A stretch of DNA of 64,000 nt from Aspidiotus rigidus (GCA_035079385.1 JAVHKY010000029.1:4402001-4466000), one strand, 5' to 3'. Positions 48,150 through 60,550 are shown, numbered from the stretch's first letter. Program-made: numbers and translations. The notes: generated by a model from the sequence alone, not told the origin.

Positions 48150-48640
48150 GTGGGTTTGAACCCCCAAAAATTAGTTTTTCGCCTATATAACGCGAAATTG
48201 AAATTCTATTGAAAAATGTTTCAAACAAAAGTTGTTCCTCGTTAAATTTCGTACCAAATAATGTATTAAATGTACAGCCTTGGTCAATTAGTGTCTTTGC
48301 AAAGGCCGTTAAAAAAAGTCCCAAAATCATATCTCCCAAAATTGAAATTTTATTTAAAAATTTTTCCAAAAAAAGTTGTTTCTCGTTGAATTTCCTATCA
48401 AATAAGCTATTCAGTGTTCAGCTAAGTCAATTAGTGCCCAGGCAAAGCCTTAAAACGCCGTTCAAAAGAGGACCAAAATCAGTTTTTCCATATAGGTATA
48501 CATCTCCCAAAATTGAAATTTTATGAAAAAATGTTTCAAATAAAAGTTGTTCCTCGTTGAATTTCCTACCAAATGAGCATATCAGCTTTCGGAATAGAGC
48601 AACTAGTCTGTAAAACAAGGCTTTCAATGTTAAGAATATA
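48150..48640. repeat. Tandem repeats related to 13600-14262
   Basis: Three units repeat the order AAATTGAAATTTTAT, AAAAAATGTTTCAAA, AAAGTTGTTCCTCGTTGAAT, CCTA(C/T)CAAAT at about 48190, 48335 and 48505. The period is 145-170 bp. The phrases TTTCAAACAAAAGTTGTTCC and TTTCGAACAAAAAGTGTTCC link it to the array at 13.6-14.3 kb. Confidence 0.65.
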
Positions 48641-48649
48641 AGGATGTTT

Positions 48650-50090
48650 TCAGATAGTTTTGGTGCTGATTTATGGAAGTCTTGCATCATGACAGATTAA
48701 AAAGATCATTTTTTTACCGGTGATAAGTTAGGTTCATTATTCTCGATTCATAATTTCAAGAATATGGACTGCGACAAGCACAATTTAGTACAGACCGTAA
48801 TAATACAAATCGATAATTATTCATCTTTACAGAGTACGACGACACTGAAGGACCTTTGTTCGCAAATTATCTCGAAATATATTCATTTGCCGAAAATTAA
48901 GTTGATAGTAATAGTGGCATTTATAGTGAATTGAATTACTCTACCATTACTACAACCTTGAAATTTGTCTACAAACTACTCAAGTCAAACACTCGTCATC
49001 GGGAATTTCGACAACATGTAGTTATATACGGAATCGGGCGTTTGATAATTATTATGAAAACATGGAGCGAATCACAAGGGTGCTAACAACATTAAACATA
49101 ATCATGTTGCTATTTTCCTGAAGTTACAGCTGTAGCACTTCACGTAAAATGAAATGCTAAATAATTATTATCCATAATAACGAACGAAGAGGGTTGACGT
49201 TATAGGCTTACCATCAGTAGGTACGAATTTGTATCGTAATTTGATAGATAAACTTGAGAGACTTGACAGACACGCAGCCAAATTACAATCGCGTTGACAG
49301 AATTATCAGCATATCTATGACGCGATAGATGTGGCACGTATGAAAAATTCAAAAGCAATTGTATAAAGTGTATTATACTGTTGCGTTTTCGAGTTTTTTT
49401 GTATCCTTCCTTTCATTCTAGAGCACACCATATAATATAACCCTCGAAAATTGAGCCGTACATTCAATTTTATAACAATACGTAGTCGATTACTGTTTCC
49501 AAAATTTAACCTGAAAAAAGCGAATCGCGCGATATTGCGGCCTCGTTTTGAAAATAATACGAATTCCACACATCAGGTTACAACACAACTCCATTTTCTT
49601 CAATTCACTTTTACAGCTGGTAACGTTGAAATATTTTTGTTCTATTTGCAAAAGCTTGCAAAAAAGTTCACAAATTGAGTTTTGGAAATGACGACGAACA
49701 GACACGTGTCATAGCCAATTTTCAAAGCTAAGTATCATCGTCGAATGAGTTCAATGAGACCAAACTCAAAATTTGGGGTATACATAACTCGAACAAAAGA
49801 TGAAACTATCAGTTGTGGACCAGTAATGCTACACCACGTAATCTTGCAATTCTCTTCTTCTTTTTCTTCACTTCTTTATAAAAGTTCAGACACCCGAGCT
49901 CGTCATCAGAAATTTTTTTAGATCCTCATAGTAAATCAGGGCTCCCGTTTCTGTCAGCCTAGACAAATTTTTCTGGTCGATCGCAGGCGCGGACACTCTT
50001 TGAGGATGTACCCCCAAAGAAAGAAGAAGCGTGTTTCTTGCAAAAAATTCGGTACCTGGCACGTTTGGAGTTCTCTTAACTTTTTTTTTT
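48650..50090. other. Unique DNA, no gene seen
   Basis: Frames are short and without domains. The region is AT-rich with no repeat shared elsewhere. It ends with a T/C-rich run (50081-50096) at the 3' side of the Jockey relic, which may be the remnant of that element's poly(A). Confidence 0.55.
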
Positions 50091-50099
50091 TTCTTTATT

Positions 50100-51700
50100 A
50101 ATTTACGAGCTGCTAGCAGCCTGCCTTCAGGTCTATGAGCTCGGCGAAATTGTGTTTATATGCGTGAGAGGAGGTTTGCTTGTTTTAGAAAGTTGAATAT
50201 GTTGGGGATGGAGGGGTGCCTCTTTATGGTTGTGAGGGATGGATAAGGAATTGCGGAGTTGGGTCAAGTTGGTACAGCAGAAGATGTGTTGAACAAATAG
50301 AGGGGGCAGATTCGCTATGAGGGCTTGAGAGAGGCATAAGATGAGAGATGAGATGAATGTGTGTGAGTCTGGTATGGCCGATTCTGAGACGGAGATGACT
50401 ATTTCTTTTTTGCGTGCCAACAGATTTGAAGAGTCCCATGGGATGGGAATATTTTTAATTTGGGCTAGTTTATTTGACTGTGATTTGAGATTAGACCAAT
50501 GAGTGAACCATACTTGAGTGATGAATTAGCTGTTACTTGTGGAGAGATCTGAGCGTGAGGGGAGGAAAGAGCGGTTGATTGATAGGTAATTGGTTGCCAG
50601 TTTGGCTGCTTTGTCGGCATTTTCGTTTTCTAGGATACCATTGTGACCAGGTACCAATGGGATGGGGATGGTGTGAAAGGTGGCAGTATACGATTTATGA
50701 GTGGGTGGGAGGTGTGGTTGGATATAGCGTGAGTGATGATAGAGCGTCGGAAATGATCGAGAATGGGTTGAGGGGAAGACGGGAGGGTAGGCTGATAAGG
50801 ATTTGTTCTAAATAGCTAAAGATTGCTTGTAATTCAGTCGTGAAGACGGATGCGGTGTTACGGTGTCGGTGAGAGACTGTGACGTGACCTATTGAGTATG
50901 CGAAGCCGGTTTTGTTTTGATGTTTAGATCCATCGGTGTAATGTAGTGTAGGGTTGTGAAAGGTGCTAAGAATTTTGTTAATCTGTGCCTCGTATTCTTC
51001 GGAAGAAACGTTTTAGGTTACGAAAAAGCCAAGGAGGGGTTGGGGGAACGTGTTTGAGAAAATGGAACTTGAAGGGGCGTACTAATTGGAGTTCGAGATT
51101 GGAACATAGATTGGTCATGGAGTTTTGGTTCTGGTGAGGGTGGAATATACGATGGTGGACGGGGACTTGAGGATATTGTAGGATAGTTGTGAGGAAGTTG
51201 ATGTTTAAATGATGATGGAGTGAGGGAAGCCAGTGTCTGCACAGAGGCTTTGAGCGGGACTGGTTCGAAATGCTCCATCGGATCAAGCTCTGGTAGAGGT
51301 GGTGGAGGATTTCTCGGTTACAGCCTTCTTTACAGTGGGAAAGGAATTTCAGGACATTGAGTGCTCGAATGCATTTTGATTTAGTTGGTTTGATACGGGG
51401 GATCCGAGAGGGACGGTTGTGGAAATTGTGGCCAAGAACGTTAGTGGTTTTAACTTGTGGGATGGGGTAGTTAGCTATTGTGTTCCGGCGGGGTTTTTGG
51501 AAGACGATGAGTTTGGTTTTGGGGTAGGAAATGCGAAATTCCTGGGAGGAAAAGCCAAGCGTATATTTTATTCATTGTTACTTGAAGTAGACGGTGGGCG
51601 CGTGTTGTGTTACTGGAACGTAATCTCTCAACTTTGAAGCCATCTTATCTGAGAAATGTAGAAAGCGAGGACTTTGTATCCTTCCTTAAATTTAAATCTG
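50100..51700 (-). pseudogene. Jockey-clade LINE relic: RT thumb, RNase H, C-terminus
   Basis: Read on the minus strand, the RT thumb gives SKCIRALNVLKFLSHCKEGC and LYQSLIR (51380-51280), which is diagnostic for the Jockey clade. RNase H follows: LHYTDGSKHQNKTGFAYSIG (the TDGS codons lie within 50923-50940), SVFTTELQAIFSYLEQ, FSIISDALSSL, then PGHNGILENENADKAAKLA at about 50590-50660. This preserves the catalytic Asp, Glu, Asp and the His/Asn-Asp box. The C-terminus gives RLRIGHTRLTH at 50391-50359. There are many frameshifts and the 5' end is missing. The poly(T) at about 50081-50091 may be its tail. Confidence 0.88.
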
Positions 51701-51949
51701 AAAGCCAATCACACGAAAGTTTGCCAACTATAAGAGGCCGAGGACTTTTACCGCTATATTATGTGGACGGATATGATCTTCTGTAGACGGATCCCATTTT
51801 TAGTGAGGTGTCACAGGGACAAGTCGAGTGTGGACGATGGTGAATAAGTTTACACTTGATAAGTGGCCTGTGTAACAATATGAGCAGTAGGTTCACGAGT
51901 TGAGTTGGAGGGGAAGTGTTTGTTTTTTATAGATCCAGTGAGTGAGAAA

Positions 51950-52155
51950 GTTTTTCATTGCGTTGTATAAATTTGAGAATATACAGAATGAGCGTTGAGG
52001 ATGAAGAAAGATTTTGAATTGTTGTAGAAAAACTCTCAAGGAGGGCCGGTTGAGGATGAGTAGTTGTGCTAGTAGAAGGGAATCGCCGAACTTCAGAAAA
52101 TTACAGGCTTGGGTTAGGTAAGACGGGCATTTATTAAAATGCGTATTGGGCCGCT
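51950..52155 (-). pseudogene. C-terminal end of another Jockey relic
   Basis: The minus strand gives NKCPSYLTQACNFLKFGDSL, then LILNRPSLRVFLQQF. This is the closing block of Jockey-type proteins (CP.Y...R..., GDSL, L..NRPSL..V..F). It lies upstream of the 50100-51700 relic in the direction of transcription, so it is a separate older insertion or a rearranged piece. Confidence 0.55.
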
Positions 52156-52159
52156 CATA

Positions 52160-54955
52160 TACATTTTGAGAAATGTGAGACGACTTTGGCGAACTCTCGT
52201 GGAACAGGTTCTAGGCGACTAGATTGCGTTGTGGTCGTTCTTTTGCTCGTCGAGCGATTGCGGTGATTAAGCTCAACATCATTATAGCAAAATGGTCGGT
52301 CGAAGCTTCCGCTCACTGCGGAACCGCAGTCCGGGAAAGACGATAGGCGGTAGATATTTTCTCGAATAACCCTACTTGAAATAGGGTTCCTGATGAAAAG
52401 AGTAATGTCGATAAATGAATGCAGGATCACGAGAGTGCGAACGATATTACCTTAAAAATATATTTTTAAAACGAAATGACAGGGACCGGCGAATGAAATA
52501 TTGTAAATACCCGTGCTTAACAGCATTCAAATACAATCTAAAGATGTGTCACTGCGATCTAGCTTACGCTCAAGTGGTCACGTTATATTTTTATTGATTA
52601 TTGAAATTATAAAGCCTGGAAGCGTCGACCTTGAACAATATACAGTTACCTACCTCGATAAAAGTAAGGTTATTTTTCAATTACTTCGAGATCGCTCTAG
52701 TCAGATCTGCCCTGTCTTGTTCCATTGAACGTACAGAAGCATATTATTGTTATAATCGAATATCGTGGTAATGCTGTCAGAATTGGAATCATTCACGATG
52801 GTCTCGTCGCGTAGTTTGAGATTACGATGCTAATAACCCGCAAAAAAACAAATATTTCTCTAATTTGCGTTCCGTTATTGACGCGATGTATCACGCATGA
52901 AGATACTGCCTAGGTATACATACGTATACGTTCCAAATGTCATAATTAAATGATTGTCAAACAGTTATATATGAATGTATATTTATGTATACACAATGCC
53001 CAGCGATTTTCCTCCGCGTCTGAAACGACATTCTTTTCGAAGGAAGTTATAACCTACCAAACGTAGAATTATTTGCATAACCGGTTTGAATAAGAAAGAG
53101 AAAAATTACCGCCAATTCTCAATCGGATGTCGGATGTACCGAATCGGAATGTCCTCCAAGAGCCGCCGCTGCCGTGCCTGCAGCTTATGAAATATAATTA
53201 TAATCGGGCGACCGCGCTGAATCCCCATCGCTTCTATAATATATGTGAAGTACATAAAGTTGATACGTGCACATGTATGTACTTTCGTACTTTAAGTACT
53301 GTATTTTAAAATTGCAATGTACGAGTGCTCCCGCAATATGGAACGTTAGACGTAAAACCTCGTACTGTTTTTTTTTTTAAGGGCTTTATATTGGCACATC
53401 GCTGCACAGTGTACATATGGAGTCATGAAACTCCATATTTTTACGCGGTAGCATCTCCATAATATGTTTATGTATCAAGAATTACGTTTTAAAAACAAAG
53501 TTGAAAATTTTTTGTAAGATTATTTTTACAAGTAGAAAAAATAAGACTCGCTGTGCTAGTTACTCGTTTTTTCGTTTTAATTTACTGCAAGTGTTGTCGG
53601 AAGAAATTTACTGAAAATGTTCTATCGGCTTTTTCAAGTGCTTTGACTTCCTCCAGAACTTATTTCTAGCTAAATAGAAAGAGAGGAGAAGAGAATTTTC
53701 GTTAGAAATAAATATCATGATTCCAGTTTCATTCACGTATCCGAGTTCTTAATGTTTGATCAACTCCTTAGGTTCGCTTTCCTCCCACCATATATTGAGC
53801 AAGTTTTAAGGTATAAGTTTTTCGATGTCTCTAATGTAGCTCAAGGTCATTTGGGATTAGAGGCGTGATGTCACAGTCCTTCAGATCAGGTTCATTAAGC
53901 AATGAAGATGAGTTACTGATAAGAAAAAAGAAGAATTTTATTTTTTTCGATGGACTTACTCGGACCAGACATTGGGGGTTCTCCGCTGCAGAAATTCGAT
54001 TGAGCGTTATTAGGAGAAATTGTGGTTCTGAAGAGAATGAGGGCTCCGATCTACTCTGGAACTTGGGAGAATGCCGACGACGGATCTGTACAACACGTCC
54101 ACCTGTTTCTTGACACATTAATATGAGGGTGACCTTTCACCATTCGTGCCTATGACTTCAAAGACTGTTACCAACCCTAATTCTTGTCTTCTGGCTTGAG
54201 TTCTTGTATACCCACTCCTGAAATGAACTGAGAACAGTTAAAAATAAACCGGTCTCCTGGACCTCCTCTAATCGAACCGATCAAGATTTCCCGTCTCGGA
54301 ATCGGCCATATTCGTTTCACCCATTCGTACCTTTTTCTCCCTGCCTCCTTGCCAATAATGATGAGATGATGAAATATCCGCCGAACATACGAATACCTGT
54401 TCGTATCCTCTCACTCTCCATCTACTTCTACCGTCTGCTGTAGTCTCTGATGCTCACATATTTCCTATGGCGATTTCTACGAGTTCTCCGGAATGGTCTA
54501 CAACAAGCGGATACCCCCTCGCGTATTTGAAAAACTGTTAAAATGAGAAACTCTTTCTCCGCGACTTTGTGACATGAATCAAGTTTTTTAGAAGAGGGAC
54601 GGCAACCGTGAGTCAAAAGAAAGGTCGAGAGAGTCCGAGATGTCGCCATCCTTACAGTTCTACGACCACAGGCAGTCGAGACAAATACGGGTACGTTTTT
54701 GTCGGTAGATGTTTTTCTTCTTCACGTGTGCGATGTTGTGAACTGCTACACTTTCTATTTTAATATCTATTTTTTATTTTCATACATTTTATCGGCGTGC
54801 GACTGCTTGCAGCGGGACAAATGTGAGAAATTTCTTCACTTCATGAAAAACATTGAAACAGTGAACGTCTTTTGGCATTTGCAAACAACTACAAATGCCG
54901 CAATAATATAACTTTATTGTCTTTAACTATCAAGTTTTAGCTTCCTGTACATTAT
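52160..54955. other. Unique DNA, no accepted gene
   Basis: The frame 53865-54113 (plus, 82 residues, Arg/Glu-rich) is the most protein-like frame here but has no domain and no good splice sites. A small perfect hairpin, AACCCTA(N7)TAGGGTT, lies at 52369-52388. The rest shows nothing. Confidence 0.5.
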
Positions 54956-54965
54956 TTGTAATTAA

Positions 54966-55362
54966 GGCCTGGTATAATGGAGGCTGAAGGTCGAATTTTT
55001 GAGTTCCTAAAGTAGGTCAAGATCATTGATGACGTCATACATTGCGAGTACTCCGCCAATATACACCGAGTGGTGGACAGGCTCACGCGCTTCCATTCCC
55101 AGCCTAGTTTACTTAATGTCAGGCCTTGGTTTAATGAAAGGTAAATTTAAATCTTTCCAAGTTCTGGAAGTAGGTCAAGGTCATTGATGACGTCATACAT
55201 TGTGAGCACTCCGCCAACATACGCCGAGTGGTGGATAGGCTCACTCGCTTCCATTCCCAGCCTAGTTTACTCAATGCCGAGCCTAGTTTAATGAAAGCTA
55301 AATCTAAATCTTTCCAAGTGTTGAAAGTAGGTCAAGGTAATTGATGACGTCATAAAGCGTCT
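54966..55362 (+). repeat. 157-bp tandem repeat with TGACGTCA, 2.5 units
   Basis: Unit starts are at 54966, 55122 and 55280. Each unit runs GGCCTGGT(A/T)TAATG, TTCC(A/T)A(G)T, AGTAGGTCAAGGTCATTG, ATGACGTCATA, ACTCCGCCAA, CCGAGTGGTGGA and TTCCATTCCCAGCCTAGT. The third unit stops just after TGACGTCA. Every unit keeps a perfect palindrome although other positions have diverged. A single fragment lies at 8531-8615. Confidence 0.8.
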
Positions 55363-55449
55363 CGCGCAATGTGATGCAGATTTTTGATTGACCCCCAGCC
55401 CAAAGACACGTATAACAATACTTGATTATTACATACATAATTGATAATT

Positions 55450-56280
55450 AAAGCAGTTAGTAAAAATGGGTAGGACTTGAATAGTTGAAGACTATTTCAT
55501 ACTGTGGAGGGTATAGATGAGAAAACCTTGTCGGCGGAACGTTGGTTTTGGTGTTGGACTGTAAGATGGCACTAGCAGTGGTGGCGATTGTCCAGGTGCT
55601 CTCGTGCCCGAACACCACATGGGAAAATAGAAGCTTTATAGCATCGGACTGCAAATTTGGAATGTGAGCACCATACTGAGTGAAAATATATCGTCACCTG
55701 TGGACATCAGTAATTTACCTGACGGAGGAGAGGGAAATCCCCTTGGTGGAAGTGAGAATGGTTGAGTTGGCTACGATAATCCTAAAACGGGAGACGAAGG
55801 AGTCTTCATAATTTAAAGAGGCCCAGGGGATAGAGAGGCTTTTGATTGATGTTAGTTTGTTGTGAGGTTGATTCTTTTAGATCTCATGCCAAGGAGTTGG
55901 GATTTTGGAGAGATAGTAGTTTTCAAGGTGGTGAATGGGTTGGATCGGTAATTTTCAGAAAGAGGGAGAAGTTTTTGACTGCGTGGTCAACGTTTTCATG
56001 TTGAGGGTGACCGATGTGACCCGGAATCCAGATGGAGGTGACCAATGATTTGATGAAGGTTCGGGTATGGGGAATAATGTGAATGCGTTGGGTGATGGGG
56101 TTATTTGTAAATATGTAAGGGAGAAAAGTGGAATAGTGGGGTATAGCTGAATTTGGGAAGACGCTGATTAAGATTAGTAAGACAGGAGCGAATAGCGCTA
56201 AAGACGGCAGCAAAAACGGAGGCTGAGTTACTTAAACGATAAGTCGCGGGGTCGTAATTTTGTCGTGAATAGAAAACGCA
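55450..56280 (-). pseudogene. Jockey relic: RNase H and C-terminus
   Basis: On the minus strand RNase H gives SNSASVFAAVFSAIRSCLTN (56240-56180), then WIPGHIGHPQHENVDHAVKN (56030-55971). The frame then gives DLENYYLSKIPTPWHEI, NKLTSIKSLSIPWASL, and a decayed RFRIIVANSTILTS in place of RLRIGHTRLTHS. The order is that of a Jockey polyprotein end. The upstream RT part is displaced beyond a satellite block and reappears at 57500-57900. Confidence 0.8.
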
Positions 56281-56284
56281 TAGC

Positions 56285-57470
56285 TTGTCTAATTTTTTAG
56301 CGGGAAACCCGCTATCCCTTTTGTTGGAGGGTACTTTTAGGGAATTTTCGTTCGCTAGCTCGAGTTGTCCAAGGTTGATGACGTCACGGAGAGGGGGGGG
56401 AGCTGGAAAAATTTCGACTCTTGAGCTATTTCATTTCGTCCTCTAAGCTATGTATATGATAGGAAGGAGAGGGAGGGACTTGAAATAATTTGGATCTCTC
56501 AGGTATGATTTGTGGGGAACTGAGGAAATTTTCGTCCGCGATCGCGAGCAATCGAAGGTTGATGACGTCACGGAGAGGGGGGGGGGAGTTGGAAAAATGT
56601 CGACTCTTGAGCTATTTAATTTCGTCCTCTAAGCTGTATATATGATAGGAAGGAGAGGGAGGGACTTGGAATAATTTGGGTCTCTCAGATATGATCGGTG
56701 GGGAATTGAGGAAATTTTCGTCCGCGATCGTGAGCGATCCGAGGTTGATGACTCACAAGGTTGATGACGTCACGGAGAGGGGGGAAGTTGAAAAAATTTC
56801 GACTCTTGAGCTATGATACAAAGGGGACTTGGAATAATTTCGACCTCTAAGCTATATATATTATTATGATAGGAGGGGGGCTTGGGAAAATTTCCACTCT
56901 TGAGCTATAAATGATAGGAAGGAGAGGGAGAGACCTAGAATAATTTGGATCTCGCAGATATGATTTGTGGGGAACTGAGGAAATTTTCGTCCGCGATCGC
57001 GAGCGATCCAAGGTTGATGACGTCACGAGGTTGATGACTCACAAGGTTGATGACGTCACAAAGAGGGGGGAGTTAGAAAAGTTTCGACTCTTGAGCTATA
57101 AGCCTTGACAAAGAAAGGAGTCTAAGTACCATCCAGAAAATTATTGCGTAGGAATGTATTTTCCATTATTTTGGGACATCAATTTTTTTGCGGATAGTAT
57201 CTCTTTCATGATCGTCAATGTCACAACATTAAAAATAAAAAAATATTTCCGTTTGTAGAGACTAAAATGGAAAATACATTCCTACGCAATAATTTTCTGG
57301 ATGGTACTTAGACTCCTTTCTTTGTCAAGGCTTCTATTTACTTTCGTCCTCTAAGCTATATATGATAGGAAGGAGAGGGAGAGACCTTTGACTCTCGAGC
57401 TGTAGGTATATGATAGGATTTTCTATAATGTTCTACTTTTTGAACAACTTTTCGCAGTGGAATACGGGTC
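56285..57470 (+). repeat. Satellite block with TGACGTCA, inside the Jockey relic
   Basis: The repeating order is GGTTGATGACGTCACGGAGA, a G-run, TGGAAAAATTTCGACTCTTG, AGCTAT, GATAGGAAGGAGAGGGAGG, TTGGATCTCTCAG, TATGAT and GAGGAAATTTTCGTCCGCGA. TGACGTCA recurs at about 56379, 56561, 56766, 57018 and 57051. Unit spacing is 180-270 bp. GAGCTATATATGATAGGA and the GGACTTGGAA words are shared with the foldback family. It sits between the RT and RNase H remnants of one LINE, so it inserted or expanded there. Confidence 0.8.
57100..57333. mobile_element. MITE with perfect 68-bp inverted repeats
   Basis: Left arm 57100-57167 and right arm 57266-57333 are exact reverse complements by my reading (68 of 68). 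They begin AAGCCTTGACAAAG. The element is 234 bp, with an ~98-bp unique loop. Both flanks carry CTAT (57096-57099 and 57334-57337), a 4-bp candidate target duplication, inside the satellite unit. Perfect arms next to decayed neighbours point to a recent insertion. No coding capacity. Confidence 0.88.
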
Positions 57471-57479
57471 TTGCGGGTT

Positions 57480-57900
57480 CCCCGCTATCCTAATTTTTGG
57501 TTTAGAGCTATCAGTGTAACATATCATGACATTGTTATTTAATTCAGAAATAGTCTGATAGTCGCACGAATGGATAGCCGCGGAGAGATGAATGATTTAA
57601 TGAAAAGGTGGTTGAATTTTAGGGAGGAGTTGAGATGAGGTTCATGATAAAATATTATGATGAGAGGGTTAAGCGATAAGGGGTCGGGAGTTTCGGAAAT
57701 TGGAAGTTCACAGTTTTCAGTTCAGAGGCTAAGATCAGGACTGGTGCGGAATGTCCCGACGGCCATTCTGAACCGTGTTTAGTGATTAAAGAGTAGACTT
57801 CTTGGATTGGGGGTAGATCGGAGAGCCGTAGTCCAGTTGGGAGTGGATGGACTTTTATATAGGCGGAGATCTGGTTGGCGAAGTAGTTTTCGGTTTTGTT
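57480..57900 (-). pseudogene. Jockey relic: RT thumb segment
   Basis: The minus strand reads LYKSIHSQLDYGSPIYPQSK, then LNTVQNGRRDIPHQS, matching 'LYRSLIRSKLDYGSPVY' and 'L..VQN..LR...GAFRTSP' of Jockey reverse transcriptases. It is the upstream continuation of the 55450-56280 relic. Confidence 0.75.
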
Positions 57901-58617
57901 TGTTATGCTAGACTAGTGTGTCGTCATCATTATTATTGGACAACGAGAGGAAAACAAATTGTAAAACAGAGATTTCAAATGACTGTGCACCCGTGTGTTC
58001 ACCTAAATTAGAAGTTCCTAATTTCCTCAGAACATGCATCTTCGTGCGCATTTATAACTTTCTCACTATTCTCCAGTGAAAACTTCGTATCAACCTAATA
58101 TGTATCGTTACTCCAGTATTGTCTAGGTTCAAAATGTTGTAGATAGTAAATGCATTTTCCTATTCTGAGGAAGGAAAATTTCACGCTTCTTTTTCCAATT
58201 ATGATAAGGGTGTTACGAACACGTAGACCTAATTCTAATGAAGCCTTTCGTATAGTTGTTGAGTCATACAGTATATATTTCTTTAGTTCACGTACGATAA
58301 ATTAGGTGTAGACAAACTATACGATATCATTATGCTTCCGTAGTATCAATTCGACGCCGAGGCACGGTCCGCTTAATTTTGTACATTGTCACGACGTGTG
58401 ATAACGTGTAGTGTTCGCGAATCCCTTTTGTGCCATGTGCCTGCATGTCTTAGAAACGTATGGGACTCGAAGGAAAAGAGTGAGGGATAGCCTAGAATAT
58501 TGTAATACTGGATCATTAATTTATGACTATGTACTGTATGTTCTCGAGTGTTCGTCGTTTTGCGCGCGTTTTTTTTTTTCTTCTTCTTATCTATACCATC
58601 CCCTCTTCGGATGTTGA

Positions 58618-58710
58618 GTGTCGCGTTTGGAACAGTCTGCCGGAGTCCATCAGGGAGAATACGGATGGTACGGTCGACAATACGTATTCGTTCATAACCC
58701 GTTAACTCGA
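58618..58710 (+). CDS. Candidate exon with strong donor, weak
   Basis: A long pyrimidine tract (58568-58607) precedes GTTGAG at 58612-58617. An open block follows and ends in CGATGG before GTAAGGTGGG, a consensus-like donor, at about 58711. One frame reads SRLEQSAGVHQGEYGWYG, then RQYVFVHNPLTRW. Another frame reads VWNSLPESIREN, which looks like the tail of a LINE reverse transcriptase, so the block might be a relic rather than an exon. The acceptor is not ideal. Confidence 0.2.
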
Positions 58711-60483
58711 TGGGTAAGGTGGGGCGTACTCATTCTCAATATTGCCGGTTTTTTTGTGTGTGATCTAAAACGATACGTTTTTTTTTGCCCAAGTGTGAGT
58801 ATGGTACCTACGTACGTTTGTGTATGTGCGTACGGGTACGGAAGGGAAGACCGAAAGGACGCGAAGTGAAGTGTACGAGAGGTTTCAAGGTCTGTCTGTT
58901 TTTTGTATGATGTTCATATCCTCTGTGATATATATGGCAGCGCCCATGTGTGTACGTATGTTGTAAATACTATAATGATGCTTTTTCGTTTCGTATTTGT
59001 TATCTGTTTTACGAGCGTTGGTTGTTTTAATTCATACGACGTTTAGTAGTATCGAGTGAGAGCGCTGGCTGATGGACCTCTGTAGAGTGTCGTCCACATT
59101 CGTTTTCGGCTTTGGAATAATTTTCGCTATTTTCGTACTCGTATAATTTGCCTAGATTGTGGCCCTCCGTCTTCGCATCCTCTCTATCAGTATTATATAG
59201 ATCATAAAATTGTCATCTCTCCGGCGTATTTATGATTTTCAGTTTCATTGTTTTGTAGTGTCGCGCTTTTTTTGTTGAATAATTTGTGTAGTTTCGTGAA
59301 GTGCCGGTGAATTTTGAAAGATCGAACTGTACGAGATAAAAATCGTAGTTTTTTCCTGCGAGTTCCACTGAAGCGTAAGTGTTCATATTCACCTTATCAC
59401 GTGTTATCAAGGGGAGGGGTCTCTTCGAACCCCATTTTTTCAGCTGTCGTACTTCGGTACGTAGGAATTGAGTCGTGTCTGCGCCTGCTCGTTGTGCGCT
59501 ACATCCCTGTGATAAGAGTCAGCGTCATTTACGAGGACGAAAAATTTTTGCCTACACGATGCTGCTAATTAGATGGAAATTTGAACTTGCTCGACCATGA
59601 GTAGTGTTCGTTGTGTAAGAAGAAAAAGATAACAATAGAGATCATCTGCCTTCTACCCGCCGTCTGTTCGAGAGATGCATCGTTTTGTGATTTATTCTCC
59701 GAGATAATCTATGTTGCACGTTCCAGCTCGTTGACAATTGTGAGAGTGACGTACGCAAACGCTTCAACCTCGCGTTGATTGATATGTAAAAACGATTTTG
59801 ACCCGCGTTAAACCGAGTTGACTGACGAGAATTCATTTTTGTTCTCTATTGCACGTTTTTTTGCGCACACGAAAGAACTTTTTTTTCAAGAATAAACAAA
59901 ACGATTGCATTTTAGTATCTGTGCCCATTTTACATACTTCTGATATCTCAAGCTGTAGTAGATGAGAACGAGAGAAAGTACAAGAAGCATTTGATATGAT
60001 ATGATGAGGATGAATCGGTGTTCGGGAAAGAAAAAGCTTGGAAACTGCAAACGCATGTACCTACGTTAGTTTAGTTCGTCTATAATTTTCTGTTGCATTA
60101 ATTACGTGCTAGACGCTCAGGTTCGCTGAAACGAATAATTAACGAAGCAAGCAGCACGTGAGAGTCGCTTTTAACCAAAACTTGTTCATCTGCTGGTCGT
60201 TAGACGTGGGACATTGAATGAACGAGGCGAATCATCGGTCCAGTTAGATTACCACACCTTATAAGAATATTTCAGTGAACGTGATATGAAAGAGACTTGG
60301 AAAATTTTTATATTCGAGTTGAATTCTGCTGCTTAAGAGTTTGAATTAGTTGGGGTTGAATGAGAGTCAGAAATAAGACGTCTAAATTGTTTCTTGAAAC
60401 AGTTAATCAAGCTTACGAAAGTTGATTAGAGAATCGTATTGTATTTGGTGGCGCGTTGATTTAGGGAAATTTCTGGGGTAGGG

Positions 60484-60550
60484 TATATAAAATTGATTCC
60501 AGTTTGATACTAGTGAATAGCGAGGATTTTTGAGGTGAAAATGCCTCGCA
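60484..60550 (+). promoter_or_regulatory. TATA-like box followed by short ATG segment
   Basis: TATATAAAA lies at 60484-60492 and an ATG in a good insect context (GTGAAAATG) at 60541. Ten bases later comes GTGAGTAGG, a consensus donor. This would fit a tiny first coding exon (Met-Pro-Arg). Such combinations occur by chance in AT-rich DNA. Confidence 0.15.

Noticed and set aside
58523..58705. VWNSLPESIREN as a LINE reverse-transcriptase tail
   Set aside because: The match is only about 12 residues, with no upstream RT homology and a strong poly(T) tract directly before it; kept only as an alternative for the exon candidate.
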